A DNA stretch of 64,000 nucleotides, from contig CAJJDN010000099.1 of assembly GCA_905182985.1 (NCBI GenBank), positions 150,040 through 214,039 of the forward strand, in the 5' to 3' direction. Both the position numbers and the translations under genes were made by a program. This DNA comes from Paramecium sonneborni (lineage: Eukaryota > Ciliophora > Oligohymenophorea > Peniculida > Parameciidae). The notes below the pieces were generated by a model. It saw nothing but the letters and a program-made list of their open reading frames with translations, ran no database searches and was not told the origin of the DNA. This document shows, piece after piece, positions 11,964 to 24,169 of this stretch. Every line of letters starts with the position of its first letter. Positions within the stretch are counted from its first letter, which is position 1.

Positions 11964-14900
11964 ATGAATAATAATTGCACTCATATTACTTTGTTGTTAG
12001 ATTTGTCACCTTCATTAGCTAAATTTGAAATGTTAACTTCATTAGACTTCAAATACGAATTTTTAATCGAGGCTTTAACATCTCTAATAAAAATGTTGTC
12101 TAATTAATTATTGAGCATATTCATAATTAAAGAGGAGAGTGTTATTACATTTCTTAGAAATCATCCAGCAACAAATTTGCCACTTTTAATTTAGCTATTA
12201 GCTGAATATATTCGAAATCATTATTCCAATTAGAATATCACAATTAAGAAAACTATTTAATAAGCAATCGATATGACTATTTCATAATTAAGAAGCTATC
12301 AGTAACCATATAACAATAAGAAATATATAATATTTAGTGATTTTACTAATTTTAGTTATGGAGGATTCCTATCTTTTGATTTATGGGACACACAAGGATA
12401 TAATTTTTCATTTAATGGGGTTTTGATAGGATCATAGAAATTGAATGGTTATGAGTCATTCAAATTAGTCATAGATCCTTAAGTAATTTCAGATTATATG
12501 GAAAACCTTAATGGAGAATTGTATGATATCAATCTGAGAAATAAAAATGGAATTCCTTTTGAAGTAGATTAATTTATAATACCAATTAATAATAATAAAC
12601 AAAATTATAATACTAGATAATAAATAGGAGAGTATATTAATAAATACCCAAAGGAAATGTATGAAATGAGAAAGAAGGAAGGATTCAAAGAAGAAAATTC
12701 ACAGACTTTAAGTATTAGAGTAAATGATTAAATGAGGTTGCTTTATTTGATAGGGGAAGAAAAGGTTGCTATATTATTAGAAAGAAATTAATTGATGGAT
12801 AGACCATAGAGTCCATAAAAGAAATAAACAGAATAGGATAATGAAATTAATAGTAATTGTAGAACGCTATTTGAAATGTACAAAGAAAGAGATCATTTAT
12901 AAGAGATAGTTTTGGATATGCAATTATAGAAAATATCTATAGAAGAAGGGATGGGTATATTGGTGAAGTTAAAAGCATTTGAGAGTCAAAAATTTATAAA
13001 TAGAAATTTTAAACAAATTTCTTTAGTTTATTTGATTCGTCCTATAGATTTTCGATAATTTCAAGAAGAAGGAGAGGAATTTAACAAAGCATAATTTTAT
13101 CTTTACATTCGTTAAAAATTGCAGGAGGTTTCAACTAAATAATTACAGAATTGTTTATTGTATTAATAAGAATAAGATTTTGTGATGATTAGAATTCTTT
13201 GGCATTCTCATACAATTATTAGATTGATTTGTATTTATAATGATTCAAAAATGCTTCCAATCATTTAAAATAGAATAAAGGAGGTTTTCAAAAGTAATTA
13301 GATTTTAAGAAACTCACTCATTGAATTTGATCATTCTCTCAAAAACCTACTAATAAAAAGTGAGACTCATGTATTAAAAAAGAATCCAGATTTATATGTT
13401 TTGGAGAGATGTTGGGAATGGAAAAAGGAATTGATTTGGGATTTGTAATAAATGTATCGAATATTGACAAGTGTGAGGATTAAATCAAATTATTGGAGAA
13501 TACCTTCTTTGAACGATAGAACAAATAAATTTTTTGTTGCTCAACTGGAATTAGGATAAAAGGTTGTAATAGTTCAAAATTTGATATTTCAGGAAGATCG
13601 AATTGTATGCAATATTTTTACTGAAAATATAATTTCAGAAGAAAGGAATGTTCTGATTGAGTATTTTGATAAAATAAAAGAATTTGAGAAGTAAATAATC
13701 ATAACTCTTCATACTGCTCATAGCATGTATAGATAAACACTAATAAAGAAATAAAACGAAAGTCAAGTAGACTTTTTCACATTATAATTTTTCACAAGAC
13801 AAGGAAAGCTATTCTAAACAAAAAAATAAGTTAATAATTAATTCCGAGATTATGCTTAAGCATAAGCAACTTATTATCCACCTCCAACTAGTTAATTAGA
13901 TTACAATTCTTTATTTTAGAAGGGTTATTTGTATTATGAAATAAAATAAAAGTAAATAGATGCAGAATGCAAGAATAGATTGAATACAGGATATCTTTAG
14001 GTTTTAAAGTCTATAGCTAATTATGCTGTTTTAAGAAAATAGAGTCAAATAAATTATGATTTGATGTTTATTGTTGTTGGTCCATAGAGATTAATAATGA
14101 TTGCATTTACTTTTGAAAATACATCATTTTATTTGATATCTTTGGAGCAGATAGAAAGAAATCATACATCTCATCCTTTTTTGAATGCTAATCAAGAAAA
14201 AAAGGTGGATGCTTTGATAAATTATGTATAATAAGAATATCATTCTGTGTTTGCTAAAGAGATACATTAATAATTTATGAATAACATTTTTACATGTTCA
14301 ATTTAAGAGGCTATTGAAGGATGTTAATTAGAAACATTGGATATTGATTTGAATTAAGCTTAATAAGATCTTAGAGCATTATTTGATTAATCAACAAGAA
14401 AAATTTAGAAAAAATCTTAAATTGTTGAAGAGAGTCCAAGTCCAAATAAATAGTTTAGAAGATCAACAAATTAGCAGAGATTGAATGACATAAAATAAAA
14501 CTTTGTTTAGAAATAATGTTAAAAATGGGACGAGAGATTATAGAAATTAATGAATGATCATAAGATTAATATGAAATAGATAGAGAATTCTTTGTAATGT
14601 TATTATTATGATAATAAACAAGAAAAGAATGAAAATATATTATTTTTAAGTTTGAAATTCAGAGATGGAGAAGCAGAATATTCAAGCATATAATAATTGA
14701 TTGAAAATTTTAGATTAAAATAAAAGAGAATGAAATTAACTATATCATATTTGATTTATTATTATGAATAAAGAAGTCTAATAAAGATATTGAATGAAGG
14801 TTTGGATTATCTATAAGTAGGTTATGGAGATGAGGTGACATCAGTTAAATTAAAGATTTAGAAATGGTCAGATCCTTTTAGAAAATATAATCATTTGTAT

Positions 14901-17900
14901 TTGAAGAAGTTTTAATTGGAGATATAAAGGTTGTTGCCAATAAGTGAAGAGAATATAAAATTCATATATAATTTGATTGAAGGAATGGAGTGTAAAATTA
15001 TAGAAGAAAAGGAGATGGATAAAAAATATGATAAGCATTTTGCAGCTTAATTTTCTGAAGAAATTAGAAATACTTCTGAATAAAATCAATTATTAAAATA
15101 CTTAAATCTATCTGGTGAATATTATGTCTTTGTTTTAACAGTTGAAAATTGTAATATGCCTTAATTTGACGAGTTTGAAGTAGAGAAAGAATATTTAGCA
15201 GATGAATAATCAGTAATTCCATTTTGGTTTATACTAAGAATTTGTGATTAAAGTCTTTAGATCTAATGTTATTCAGAATATTACTTTGAATCAATTAAAG
15301 AAACAGCACAGGAATTAAAAAAGTTAATCTAAGAAACTATTGATACAACATTATTGTATTTGATGATAAGAAAAGCAACTGAATCAACAAATAAAGTGAA
15401 ACTAATATTAACTCCTTATTTTTAAATAGATGAAGACCTTCCTGCTTAAGAATAGATTAAATAGAATTAGAATCCTACTCCTGTTCCTCCTCCTTAATAA
15501 AAGGGAAGATAAATGTGGAAGAATAAAACTGTAGTTGAAACTAAAGTGCCAGAAAGTAAGGAATAAAATGTACCATTTGTTGGTTGGAAAGTGTTTCATC
15601 CATATTAACCAAAAAAACCATTTATTTAATGTCTTATCAATAATACTATATTGATGAATCATCAAATAGATTCTAATTAATATTATGGACAACTTGATAA
15701 ATAATATTATTTATTCAGCTTCTAAACTGTGAAGAATTTAAATAATTATGCTGAAAAATATCCTGAGTTATGTTCTGATATTATTCAAGGTCAAATTTCT
15801 ATAATTATGAATGTTTATTCCACTAATAAGAATCTCAAAAAGATTAGATAAGATATTGATTATTATTATGAGCATATTAAGAGAAATATGGATGAAGATA
15901 CTATTAATGCTTTATCTTAAGGAGTTATACGTAATCCAAGATTGAAAGACTAGGAATTCAATCTGATCCAAAAGGGAGAACATAATTATATTGAAATTTT
16001 ATTGAATAATAATATTCAGGATATGCTTGCATTTTCTACTTTTATGAGACACAATCTAGAAAAAACCTTTTGTAAATATGAAGTACAATAATAGGAGAAA
16101 TAAAAAAATGATTTACTAAAGGATGATCTTAAATTTATAGTTGATCAACATGAGAACTCTTTCATCTTTTCAAAATATAAGGTAGTCTATTCTCCTAATG
16201 TAAATATGTCAAATTTTTTTGGTTAAGGATTATGTTTGTTAAATTTTTTATACTAAGTAGATGGAGGAATTATTACGTCATACTAATTTCCTAAATAACC
16301 TAAATCTGTTTAATAGGATGATCTGTTGGTTATTCCTGGTTCTTTGCCTCTTCTTTAATTTTTTTAAGGGCCTCGTCCAGTCAAAGGTGAAATTTGTTAT
16401 GATATTACAAAAAGTTATAATGAAAAGTTCTTAATAGTTGATGTGATTTCAAGAGGATAATTAGAATGGAATGCTTTTAAGGAGTATTTCTCAGCTTTAG
16501 TAAGGTAGGTTGAATTAGAATATTAAATTGAAATTATTTAATAGAAAGGAAAAATTAAAGATTAACTTTAAGAAATATAACAAACTTTTAAAAAATTGAA
16601 ACATTATAGTTTTAAGATGCATCATTTTGTTTATCCATTACATTTTGATGAGATATTATGGGTAAATGTAATGAATTATCTAAAAAATAAAATTGTTGTT
16701 GAATTCGATAAGAAAGGTATCAATTTTCAAACTCTTTAAGCATTTGAATAGTAATTTTCAATTCAACCATAGGAGTAATTAGATTATGGTTCTTTGGTTT
16801 ATATAATAAATGATAGTCAAGATAATGAATAAGAGACACTTTTGGATGGTGCTAAACATTTTGCTTCATAAAAATAAAAGAAAAATGATCCTATAGATTT
16901 ATATCAAAGAAGTTTATTAGTATATTTGCATATATAGAATTAAACTTTAGAAGTGTTTTTGTATAATTTGAATTGTGATATAGCTGCAAATTTAAATCAT
17001 TATTTTGGAATATTGTCAAGATGGTCAATAATAAGAAATTTAGTGGCATAGAAAATGAAAAATGATCTTTGTGGATGTTATAATATAAGATTATCGCCAT
17101 TGTATGAGGAGATATTTATGAGAAAGCATAATATTTATGAACATTCAATAGTAAATGATTTATTGAGATTAAGAAGTTAGGATTAAGCAAATAAGAAAGC
17201 AAAAAAAGAGGATTAACCAGATTAATTTGCAACAGTTACAAAAGCAATAGAGACAATAGTGATGAATGAATATCCTCCTTAAGATATTTAATTATTTGAG
17301 TTTGTAAAGCATCTTGAGAAGTTTTTGAAAATAAATTTTAGTGTAGTAAAACCGAAGAAGTTGAATGTTGATTATAATTGTAAAGGTGATTTTTTATAGA
17401 GGGAAGGGAAGGCGTTTTTAGAATTGATAAAGGATTTTTACAAGAATTATATATAGACTCAATTGATAAAGTATGTAAAGAAGATGAAGGTATCAGGAGA
17501 TTAATAGGTGACATAGTGTAAACCAATATTGGATAAGATATTGAATTAAAGTAAGTGTCGATTATAATCGTTTCCTTTATATATATTTAGAATGAAGGAG
17601 AAATCAGAATTAAAGGGGAGTTTGGATTTGGAATAAGAATATTAGCATTTGATAAATAAGGGGTATAAGAAGGTGTTAAGATAAGAGAATTATGAGATAT
17701 TTTTGGGAGATGATATAAAGAAGGATGAGAATGAAGATCATTTATAGGATGATGAAATGAAGAAGAATATTTAATTATTGAATGAAGAGGAGGCTAAGAG
17801 TCTTATGTTATCAGTTGATTTACATTTATATAATAATGAAAGTATGCAAAGACATATGAATGTTCATGTTTAAAGTTCTGAGATGATTAGGAGAGTGAAT

Positions 17901-18986
17901 TATTTGAGAAGAAAGGATAATCCATCAATAATAAAAATGGTTGCTTTAATTTCATTTAAATGTCCATTTGTATTTGAAAAGATGTATTGTTTACCAGGAG
18001 AAGAATTACCATAAGAAGAGAAAGGAATTGAGAATGTAACATATTAAAAATTAGAGTAATTTCATTCTTTATTAATTGAATAATAGTGGAAGAGAAATGA
18101 ATTATAAATAGATTTATTTATGTTAATAAGTGGTTATTCAAAGGTGTATGAAAAATATAATAAATAATATCCAAAGATAGAGAGAATATTGTATCGGATT
18201 TCAGTAGGATTTGTATTAGATTGGATAAAGATTGAGGGATTTGTAAAGTTTATTTTATAAAATAGTAAAATATATTATTTGAATAAAATACATGGATTTT
18301 ATTCATATGAGAATTCGTATGTTTAATAGAAATCAGAATAACATTAAGTTTGTTTGTATTTAAACTTACTTGGACCTAATGAATTATTAGATTATGAAAA
18401 TATAATAGAATTAGAATTAGATGAATAATAATAAGGATCAAAGTAATTATCATTAGTAGCTAATTTATTAATCAATAGTTCTAATAATGAATAGTTTTTA
18501 CGTATTTTTGAAGGAAGTTTGTTAGAAACTTTAAAGAGAGCACACAAAAACTTTATGGCTTAAGAATGGTGGTATAAAATAAAGATAAATAATTAACTTA
18601 ATGGATAAGATTTAGCATTTTTGATTCCATATTGTTAATAGATTTAAACAAAAGTATTAAATATAAATATAAATTAGAAATTGGCAAAAGAAATACGTTT
18701 TGAATAATTAGATAATTCATATAAATAGAAACGTTTACCAATAGAATAATTGTTATATAAATTTTCACAAATTTGTTATGTAGTAGATAATTAGAAATCA
18801 ATAGTAATAGTTAACAGTAGCTAAGATGTACTATATTTGATTGATCTGATGAATGGTATGATAGATAATATTCGAATCCTATATTTAATGATGGACAATC
18901 CACATTATGACTAAGAGAAGATGATCAAGCCACATTATGATTGGTGTACTTAGCTAATAAAGTAATGTATGGATGAAATGATTTGA
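11964..18986 (+). CDS. Giant 2,340-residue protein with MIDAS-like N-terminus; intronless; SZT2-like only tentatively
   Basis: One uninterrupted frame of 2,341 codons runs from ATG 11964 to TGA 18984-18986 without an intron, unlike most neighbours. The N-terminus (HITLLLDLSPSLAKFE) looks like the first strand and DxSxS metal site of a vWA fold, followed near residue 130 by a second strand (KKYIIFSDFTNFSYGG). The remainder has no repeats that I can see. It is mixed alpha/beta with Lys/Glu/Gln-rich linkers, and short Pro-rich segments near residue 1170. A very large protein with an N-terminal DLSPS vWA-like start recalls SZT2 of the KICSTOR complex, which restrains TORC1 in animals. This is a weak resemblance, so the name is not assigned. 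The gene ends 19 bp before the uL13 start. Confidence 0.88.
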
Positions 18987-19005
18987 AAATTTATTTAAAA
19001 TTTTA

Positions 19006-19654
19006 ATGTTCGAAAAAGAAATCGTAATCGATGGCAAAGGACATTTGCTAGGTCGTTTAGCTTCGTATATTGCTAAAGAATTGTAAAGAGGCTAAAGAAT
19101 CGTTGTAGTGAGAACTGAGTTAATTTAGTAATCTGGTATAAAGTTCTTACTAAAAGAGGTTCACTCTTTAGAAATAGAGTCATCTTTGAAGAATATCTTA
19201 ATAAAAGAATGGCATTCAATCCAAGAAGAGGATATAAACATTATAGAACACCTTCAAGATGTTTTTGGAAAGTTGTTAGAGGCATGCTTCAATATAAATC
19301 AAAAAGAGGAGCAGCAGCATTAGAAAGATTAAAAGTATTTGAAGGAGTACCATCTCCATATGATACAAAAAAGAGATAAGTCATTCCAGATGCACTTAAA
19401 TTGATTAGACTTAAAAATCATAGACCATTTTGTACTTTGGGTGATTTATGTGCATCTGTTGGATGGAATTCATAATCTGTTATTAACAGACTTGAAGAAA
19501 AGAGAAAGCAAAGGTATCGTCCATTTTAACACTTCCATTTAGAGGTGCTACCTATTATAAGAGAAAGATTGCCAGACAAAATCTTAGAAGAAAAGCCATC
19601 GGTGCTAAAGAACTTACTACAATCAATCAAGAATTGGAGAAGTTAGGCTATTGA
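19006..19654 (+). CDS. RPL13A: 60S ribosomal protein uL13 (L13a), 198 aa
   Basis: This is a component of the large ribosomal subunit. Translation from ATG 19006 gives the family's opening strand ([19 protein letters not shown]), the [15 protein letters not shown] helix, the core ([14 protein letters not shown] and [20 protein letters not shown]) and a basic C-terminus with [18 protein letters not shown]. Two introns are needed: 19136-19158 (23 nt, GTATAAAG...GAG) and 19514-19542 (29 nt, GTATCGTC...TTAG). With both removed the frame is exactly 199 codons and ends in TGA. Length matches eukaryotic L13a (about 200). Confidence is very high because the residue pattern is nearly continuous. Confidence 0.97.
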
Positions 19655-19846
19655 TATAATATTATTTAATCATGTACATTTAATCTTTTCAATTTTATTT
19701 ACAATCGATATTTTCTATTCATTTTTATTTCTACTCAAATTTCTCTATTCCTATTTATTTTATTATATTTAATCTAATCTAAGGTATCTAAATTATATAT
19801 CACTTCATATTAAAATAAAACTAAAAACTTATTTAAAATAATATAG

Positions 19847-20428
19847 ATGTTATCAATAAACAATATAAACAAAAACAATCTAATCTCAATTCATTTTTAT
19901 TAAATGGCTCTACTTTTATTTCAATCTTTGTCTAATATTTAAAACATTATAATCAAATTTATTCTATTAAATATAGAAATTATTATTTTTCTTTACAAAT
20001 AGGTATTCAAAATTGAAGATTTTCCAAAAAGTTTTTTTTCTTCTAAAGAATAGTTGAATAACACTACTATTTACAATTTTAATTTCCTCTAGAACTTTGC
20101 TAAAATATCAGATTAGATGTATTAACTATCCTTAAAAGAATGGGAAAAATAATGGATAAATCTCTTATTGATATAGAAGAAAATAAATATCCCCTTAAAC
20201 CTAAATTTAAACTTCATACATATTTCATAGGAACTCAATATAAATTAATCTTATTAAGATTATGAAATTGATATCTTTAAATAACTTTCACTATATCTAT
20301 TACTTTAAATCATCAATGATTAAAAGAACGATTCTCAATTTCTTGAAATTACATAAATATACCACAATACTTTTATATCAAGAATTGGTATGAGATATTT
20401 TAAAACATTTTTACATTTCAATACATGA
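19847..20428 (+). CDS. Fragment weakly like the N-domain of PDK/BCKDK kinases
   Basis: The frame from ATG 19847 (alternative in-frame ATG 19904) runs 194 codons to TGA 20426. The last third reads ITQIYHNTFISRIGMRYFKT. This resembles the SRxGxRxL segment that ends the helical domain of mitochondrial pyruvate and branched-chain ketoacid dehydrogenase kinases. The preceding helices (FLQNFAKISDQMYQLSLKEW) are about the right distance away. The ATPase half, with its N, G1 and G2 boxes, is absent: the next gene starts 50 bp later. So if the resemblance is real, this is a truncated or decayed copy. It could also be an unrelated helical protein. Confidence 0.35.
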
Positions 20429-20477
20429 TGTTTATATAATTTCTTATTAAAAATATGTAATTACATTTATTTCTTAT

Positions 20478-21035
20478 ATGAATTAACTCATTTTATTCAT
20501 AAGCATATTTGGAATCGTAACAGCCATTCCAAAGAAATTAATGCAGATTGATGAATCCATTTCAAATCTAGACTAAAATCACATCATCAATTAGAAAGAT
20601 TATTAAAATAAAATCACATCTTAATAAAATGAAATCATATTAATAGATTAGATTACTGATTGGGAACTAGCAAAATAAGCTTTTGTTAACCAACTTTAAG
20701 AAGTTTATGATCATTGTTAAGTTATCCTATTAAATTAGGAATTGGTTGGACTGATTCTAATATTGATTATATGCTACTCGTTTTATTTGATGATTAAATA
20801 AGAAGACATGAAATTAAAGTAAAAAAACAAAAACAAATAATAAAAATAATAAAAGATGAAAAAAAATAGCAATCCATTAACTATTCAAATTCTTAGTGAT
20901 TCATTAGAACATAATAATTAAGGATTACCTTAAATTTCTACTATAAATGGTTCAATTTAATATGCAGAAAGAGTGTTTATATTTTTAAAATATTATTTTT
21001 AGAAATAAGACCATAGAAGACTTAATTGTAAATGA
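20478..21035 (+). CDS. Small type I membrane protein with signal peptide, hypothetical
   Basis: ATG 20478 begins a typical signal peptide (MNQLILFISIFGIVTAIPKK). An acidic/Gln-rich luminal part of about 70 residues follows, then one membrane span (core LVGLILILIICYSFYLMI) and a Lys-rich cytosolic tail. The frame is 186 codons to TGA 21033-21035. A 30-nt GTGTTT...TTTAG segment near the end could be an intron, and removing it keeps frame. No family is recognised. It is convergent with the Hub1-domain gene. Confidence 0.7.
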
Positions 21036-21154
21036 AAAAGGAATCTTGTAAAGGTCGAGCTCTCATCCATTATTGAATAAGTAAGATTAGTCAATAGAAG
21101 AACTTAATTGCTTATTAAGAGAGATATGAATTGAATGACAATAATAAAAAAAAT

Positions 21155-21752
21155 TCAATTATAATACATTTCCAAACACATCTCATGTTTTATTTCATAA
21201 TCCTCCAAAGTTATATGATCTTTAAATATACTATGCTACTTTTAGAGTCTGATCTTTTCAGGCCTTACTCCAATCTTAGCAGCAATCAATTTTTTAAGAT
21301 CTCCTATTTTATCTTGAGGACAACATTTGATTCTCTCCTTTTTACCTAATCTATCATTAACCAAAATTTCAATCATTCTAGGTGCTTAAGGATTATTTAA
21401 TAAAGATGGATTTACTGGTTTTACAGGAGCTACTATATTTTTTTTCATTATCTAAACAATATTAAAATATTTTTCATACTTCTTCATATATATTTAAAGG
21501 AGCTTTAACTTTCAATCCTGTGTAACCTACTTTCTTCTTCCATTATTCTAATTTTTCTTCATCTTCTTTCCTTTCCTTTTTAATTATTTCTAAGACATCT
21601 AATCCTGCTTATACAGACTTTTATCCTTAATCTATTTTATCTTTTCTCCAATCTTTTGATTCTGCTTCTGCATCTTTCGATTTTTATTTCTCTTTTTAAT
21701 GTTTCTTTTTTTCATGTGATCTTGATCTACTTCTACTTTTATGTTTTCCCAT
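21155..21752 (-). CDS. UBL5: Hub1/UBL5 ubiquitin-like protein with SR-rich N-terminal extension (189 aa)
   Basis: The last 73 residues match Hub1/UBL5 closely: [18 protein letters not shown], then [19 protein letters not shown], then [15 protein letters not shown], ending in an aromatic pair (MYYN) as Hub1 does instead of a Gly-Gly. Hub1 binds HIND motifs in Snu66/Prp38 and tunes splicing; it is not conjugated. Unlike the usual 73-residue protein, this one has about 116 residues in front: [18 protein letters not shown], a Lys/Glu coiled region and [15 protein letters not shown]. One 28-nt intron (GTATGAAAAA...TTTAG) interrupts the extension, and removal gives exactly 190 codons. The gene symbol refers to the C-terminal domain. 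Confidence 0.9.
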
Positions 21753-21803
21753 TTTTAAATATTAATAATAATATAAAAATAGAAAAATTATTAAAAAATA
21801 TTA

Positions 21804-22591
21804 TCATTCCAAATTTAATGCAATTTTTTTCAAATTTATCATCTATGATTATTCTTTTTCATATTCTTCCATTCTTTTTAATTTATTTTACCCCTCAATA
21901 AGTCGTTCATGCATATCTTAAATTTTCTAATTTTCCTTTTGTAATTTCATTCTTATTTATGACTTTAATGAAGTGATCTCTTCCAATGCTAACTATAATT
22001 CATTTATATCTATTTTCTATCTAAATATTTCACGAATGATCTTTAATTCTCTACAATTATGAACCTAACAAAATCCTTAAGCATTTTTTTCTGAATGTTC
22101 AATAATCTCTTGGATTGTTTCTGAATTGCTACTTGTCAAAGATGCAAATGATATATCAGAAAAATCATCCTCTTTTAATATTTATATTTATTAAGGAGTT
22201 GAATTTTATTCTTGTCCATTATGATATTTCAATTTTGTTTAACTACTACATTCATTTTCACTAGAACGTTTGCTTGATTTCTTTATCGTATTTCTTGATC
22301 TTGATAAATCAGCTGTTTTCAATATTGAATTTTTATGCATCCCTATTAATTATTATAATCTCTCCTTGTATAAACCATAATCTCTTAGAGAATAACCTTT
22401 CCTCCAAAGTTCAATTACTTCTTGTGAAAATTCTATTAATCTCTTATTTAATTAATTTAAATCGATCTTAAACTCTGCTAACTATATAGTTCTCTCATTA
22501 TTTATACCTTTTCAGCCTCAATTTATGCGTTATGAAGTTAATCGACAACCTTATTAATAAGAGTTTTTCTTAAATTGTTATCAAAAAGCAT
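21804..22591 (-). CDS. Coiled-coil protein, hypothetical (253 aa)
   Basis: From ATG 22591, removal of one 26-nt intron (GTATAAATAATG...ATAG) after codon 27 gives 254 codons to TGA 21804. The N-terminus is helical (VVDQLHNAQIEAEKLAEFKI). A Ser-rich linker follows (residues 90-150), then a short segment AQGFCQVHNCRELKIIREIF and a C-terminal coiled coil of about 65 residues. Nothing identifies a family. It lies 50 bp downstream of, and on the same strand as, the Hub1-domain gene's start. Confidence 0.75.
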
Positions 22592-22851
22592 CTTGAAATA
22601 ATAAATAAATTTATTTCAAAAATAATTACAAAAGTTCATTTATTTAGATTTCACTTTTCAATATCAAAAATTTAAATACACAACTGTAGAATTTCTATAT
22701 TAATATATATATTATAATCCTTATTTCTCCTCAAATGACAATAGAATCATTTATTTCAATACTATAATATCAATAATTCAAATGCATAACCAAATACACA
22801 ATTCTAAGATTAATAAGAGGATAACAAAGATTAATTCTAAATAAATAATAA

Positions 22852-23130
22852 ATGGAATATGTTTAAATAAGTTAGTATTAATTTGATGATAAAATAATTA
22901 ATAAATAATTAGTCAGAACATAAATAAAAATGTCATGATCCTGAATTTGTAAACTGGCATGAACTTTATAGAAATGACAAAATTATTCAAAAGAATATTA
23001 CGTATCTAAAATTGAATTTAATATTATTAATAAACCTAAAATAACCATTCCAAAAATGATTAAAATTAAATTTTCATTAGCTGTAAATTAAGATAGACAA
23101 AGGAAATTTAGCTATTGAAATGTTATAAAC
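22852..23130 (+). pseudogene. Broken coding-like stretch, possible decayed gene
   Basis: ATG 22852 starts MEYVQISQYQFDDKI, and about 60 bp later a different frame reads convincingly (HDPEFVNWHELYRNDKIIQK). A third piece (KFSLAVNQDRQRKF) follows near 23070. No GT...AG intron joins the pieces, and TGA interrupts each frame. It could be a small gene with sequence errors or a relic. The rest of 22592-23343 is A+T-rich and shows nothing. Confidence 0.25.
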
Positions 23131-23343
23131 TTTGATTATAATTAAGAATTTAAAATAATAAGAATGATATAGTTTTTAAATTAAAATTATGATCAAGATT
23201 CAAAAAAGTTCTTAAAAAATTATATCAATAAATAATTAATGATTGATTATAAATACTTATTTATGTATAAAAATGATATAAAATAGTAAGAAAATAGTAA
23301 TTAAATTGATTGATATTTGGAAACAATATACAATTTGATTGAA

Positions 23344-24154
23344 TCATTTACAGAAATTCGAATAGACTCTTTGCATCCTTCTGTCTATTTGAAATAAAGG
23401 TGGCAATTTATTGTTTTTGCTATGTTATTAATTAATTTTTAATGGAGAATCTGCATTTGAAGTACGAACACTATTATTACGAATTCTCAACAATCTGCAA
23501 ATTCTTGCTTCATTATATTTGAATGATTAATAAACTGGGCTTTTCTTAAATTTATCATCATCTGCTCTTTTAGTTTTAGATTCTTGTTTATCTTACACAT
23601 CAATATATTCTGCAAATGTAGATAATTTAAACTAACTATCAGCATTTCTTCTTCTTTTTTTTGTTGCATCCATATGAATCTTAGGAGTTCCTTATTAAAG
23701 ATTTCTAATTTAAAGATTTAATTTGAATTGCTCTAATTGCTGTTTTTAGTACCTCAATATAAATATAACAAGGAAAATATATCTTCTCCATAGTTTTGTA
23801 ATTCCTTACCTTTAATGCATTTTAATAGAATGGAAAGGTAATGATAGAAGAATTTGTTAATCTCTTTAATTTAGGAATCCTTCCAAAGTAGTTTAGGAAC
23901 TTCTTGATCTTTTATAATACTTGATTCTAAATATATCTATATGAATACTTTTAGTATTAGGTTATTTTATCATTACATTCAGATAACTCATTTAATTGAG
24001 ATTATAATCCAATATTAATCTTAGACAATTATTTTTTGATCACAAAAGGAGATTGCTTGTTTTTGCATCTTAAATTGATAGAGGATTTATTAAATTGTTT
24101 CATAAAATGGTAATCAAGATCTTTTTGATACTATTGTCTAAGATTTCTGAACAT
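23344..24154 (-). CDS. Hypothetical basic protein with NLS-like cluster (254 aa)
   Basis: ATG 24154 starts MFRNLRQQYQKDLDYHFM. Two introns are inferred: 24 nt (GTAAGGAATT...GGAG) and 22 nt (GTACTAAAAA...AGAG). Without them the frame stops early; with both it is 255 codons to TGA 23344. Residues around 155-165 read DATKKRRRNADSQ, a possible nuclear-localisation signal, followed by KRADDDKFKKSPVYQSFKY. The upstream TPR-like gene ends at 24170, only 15 bp away on the same strand. No family is recognised. Confidence 0.7.
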
Positions 24155-24169
24155 ATTAATTATAAAAAA

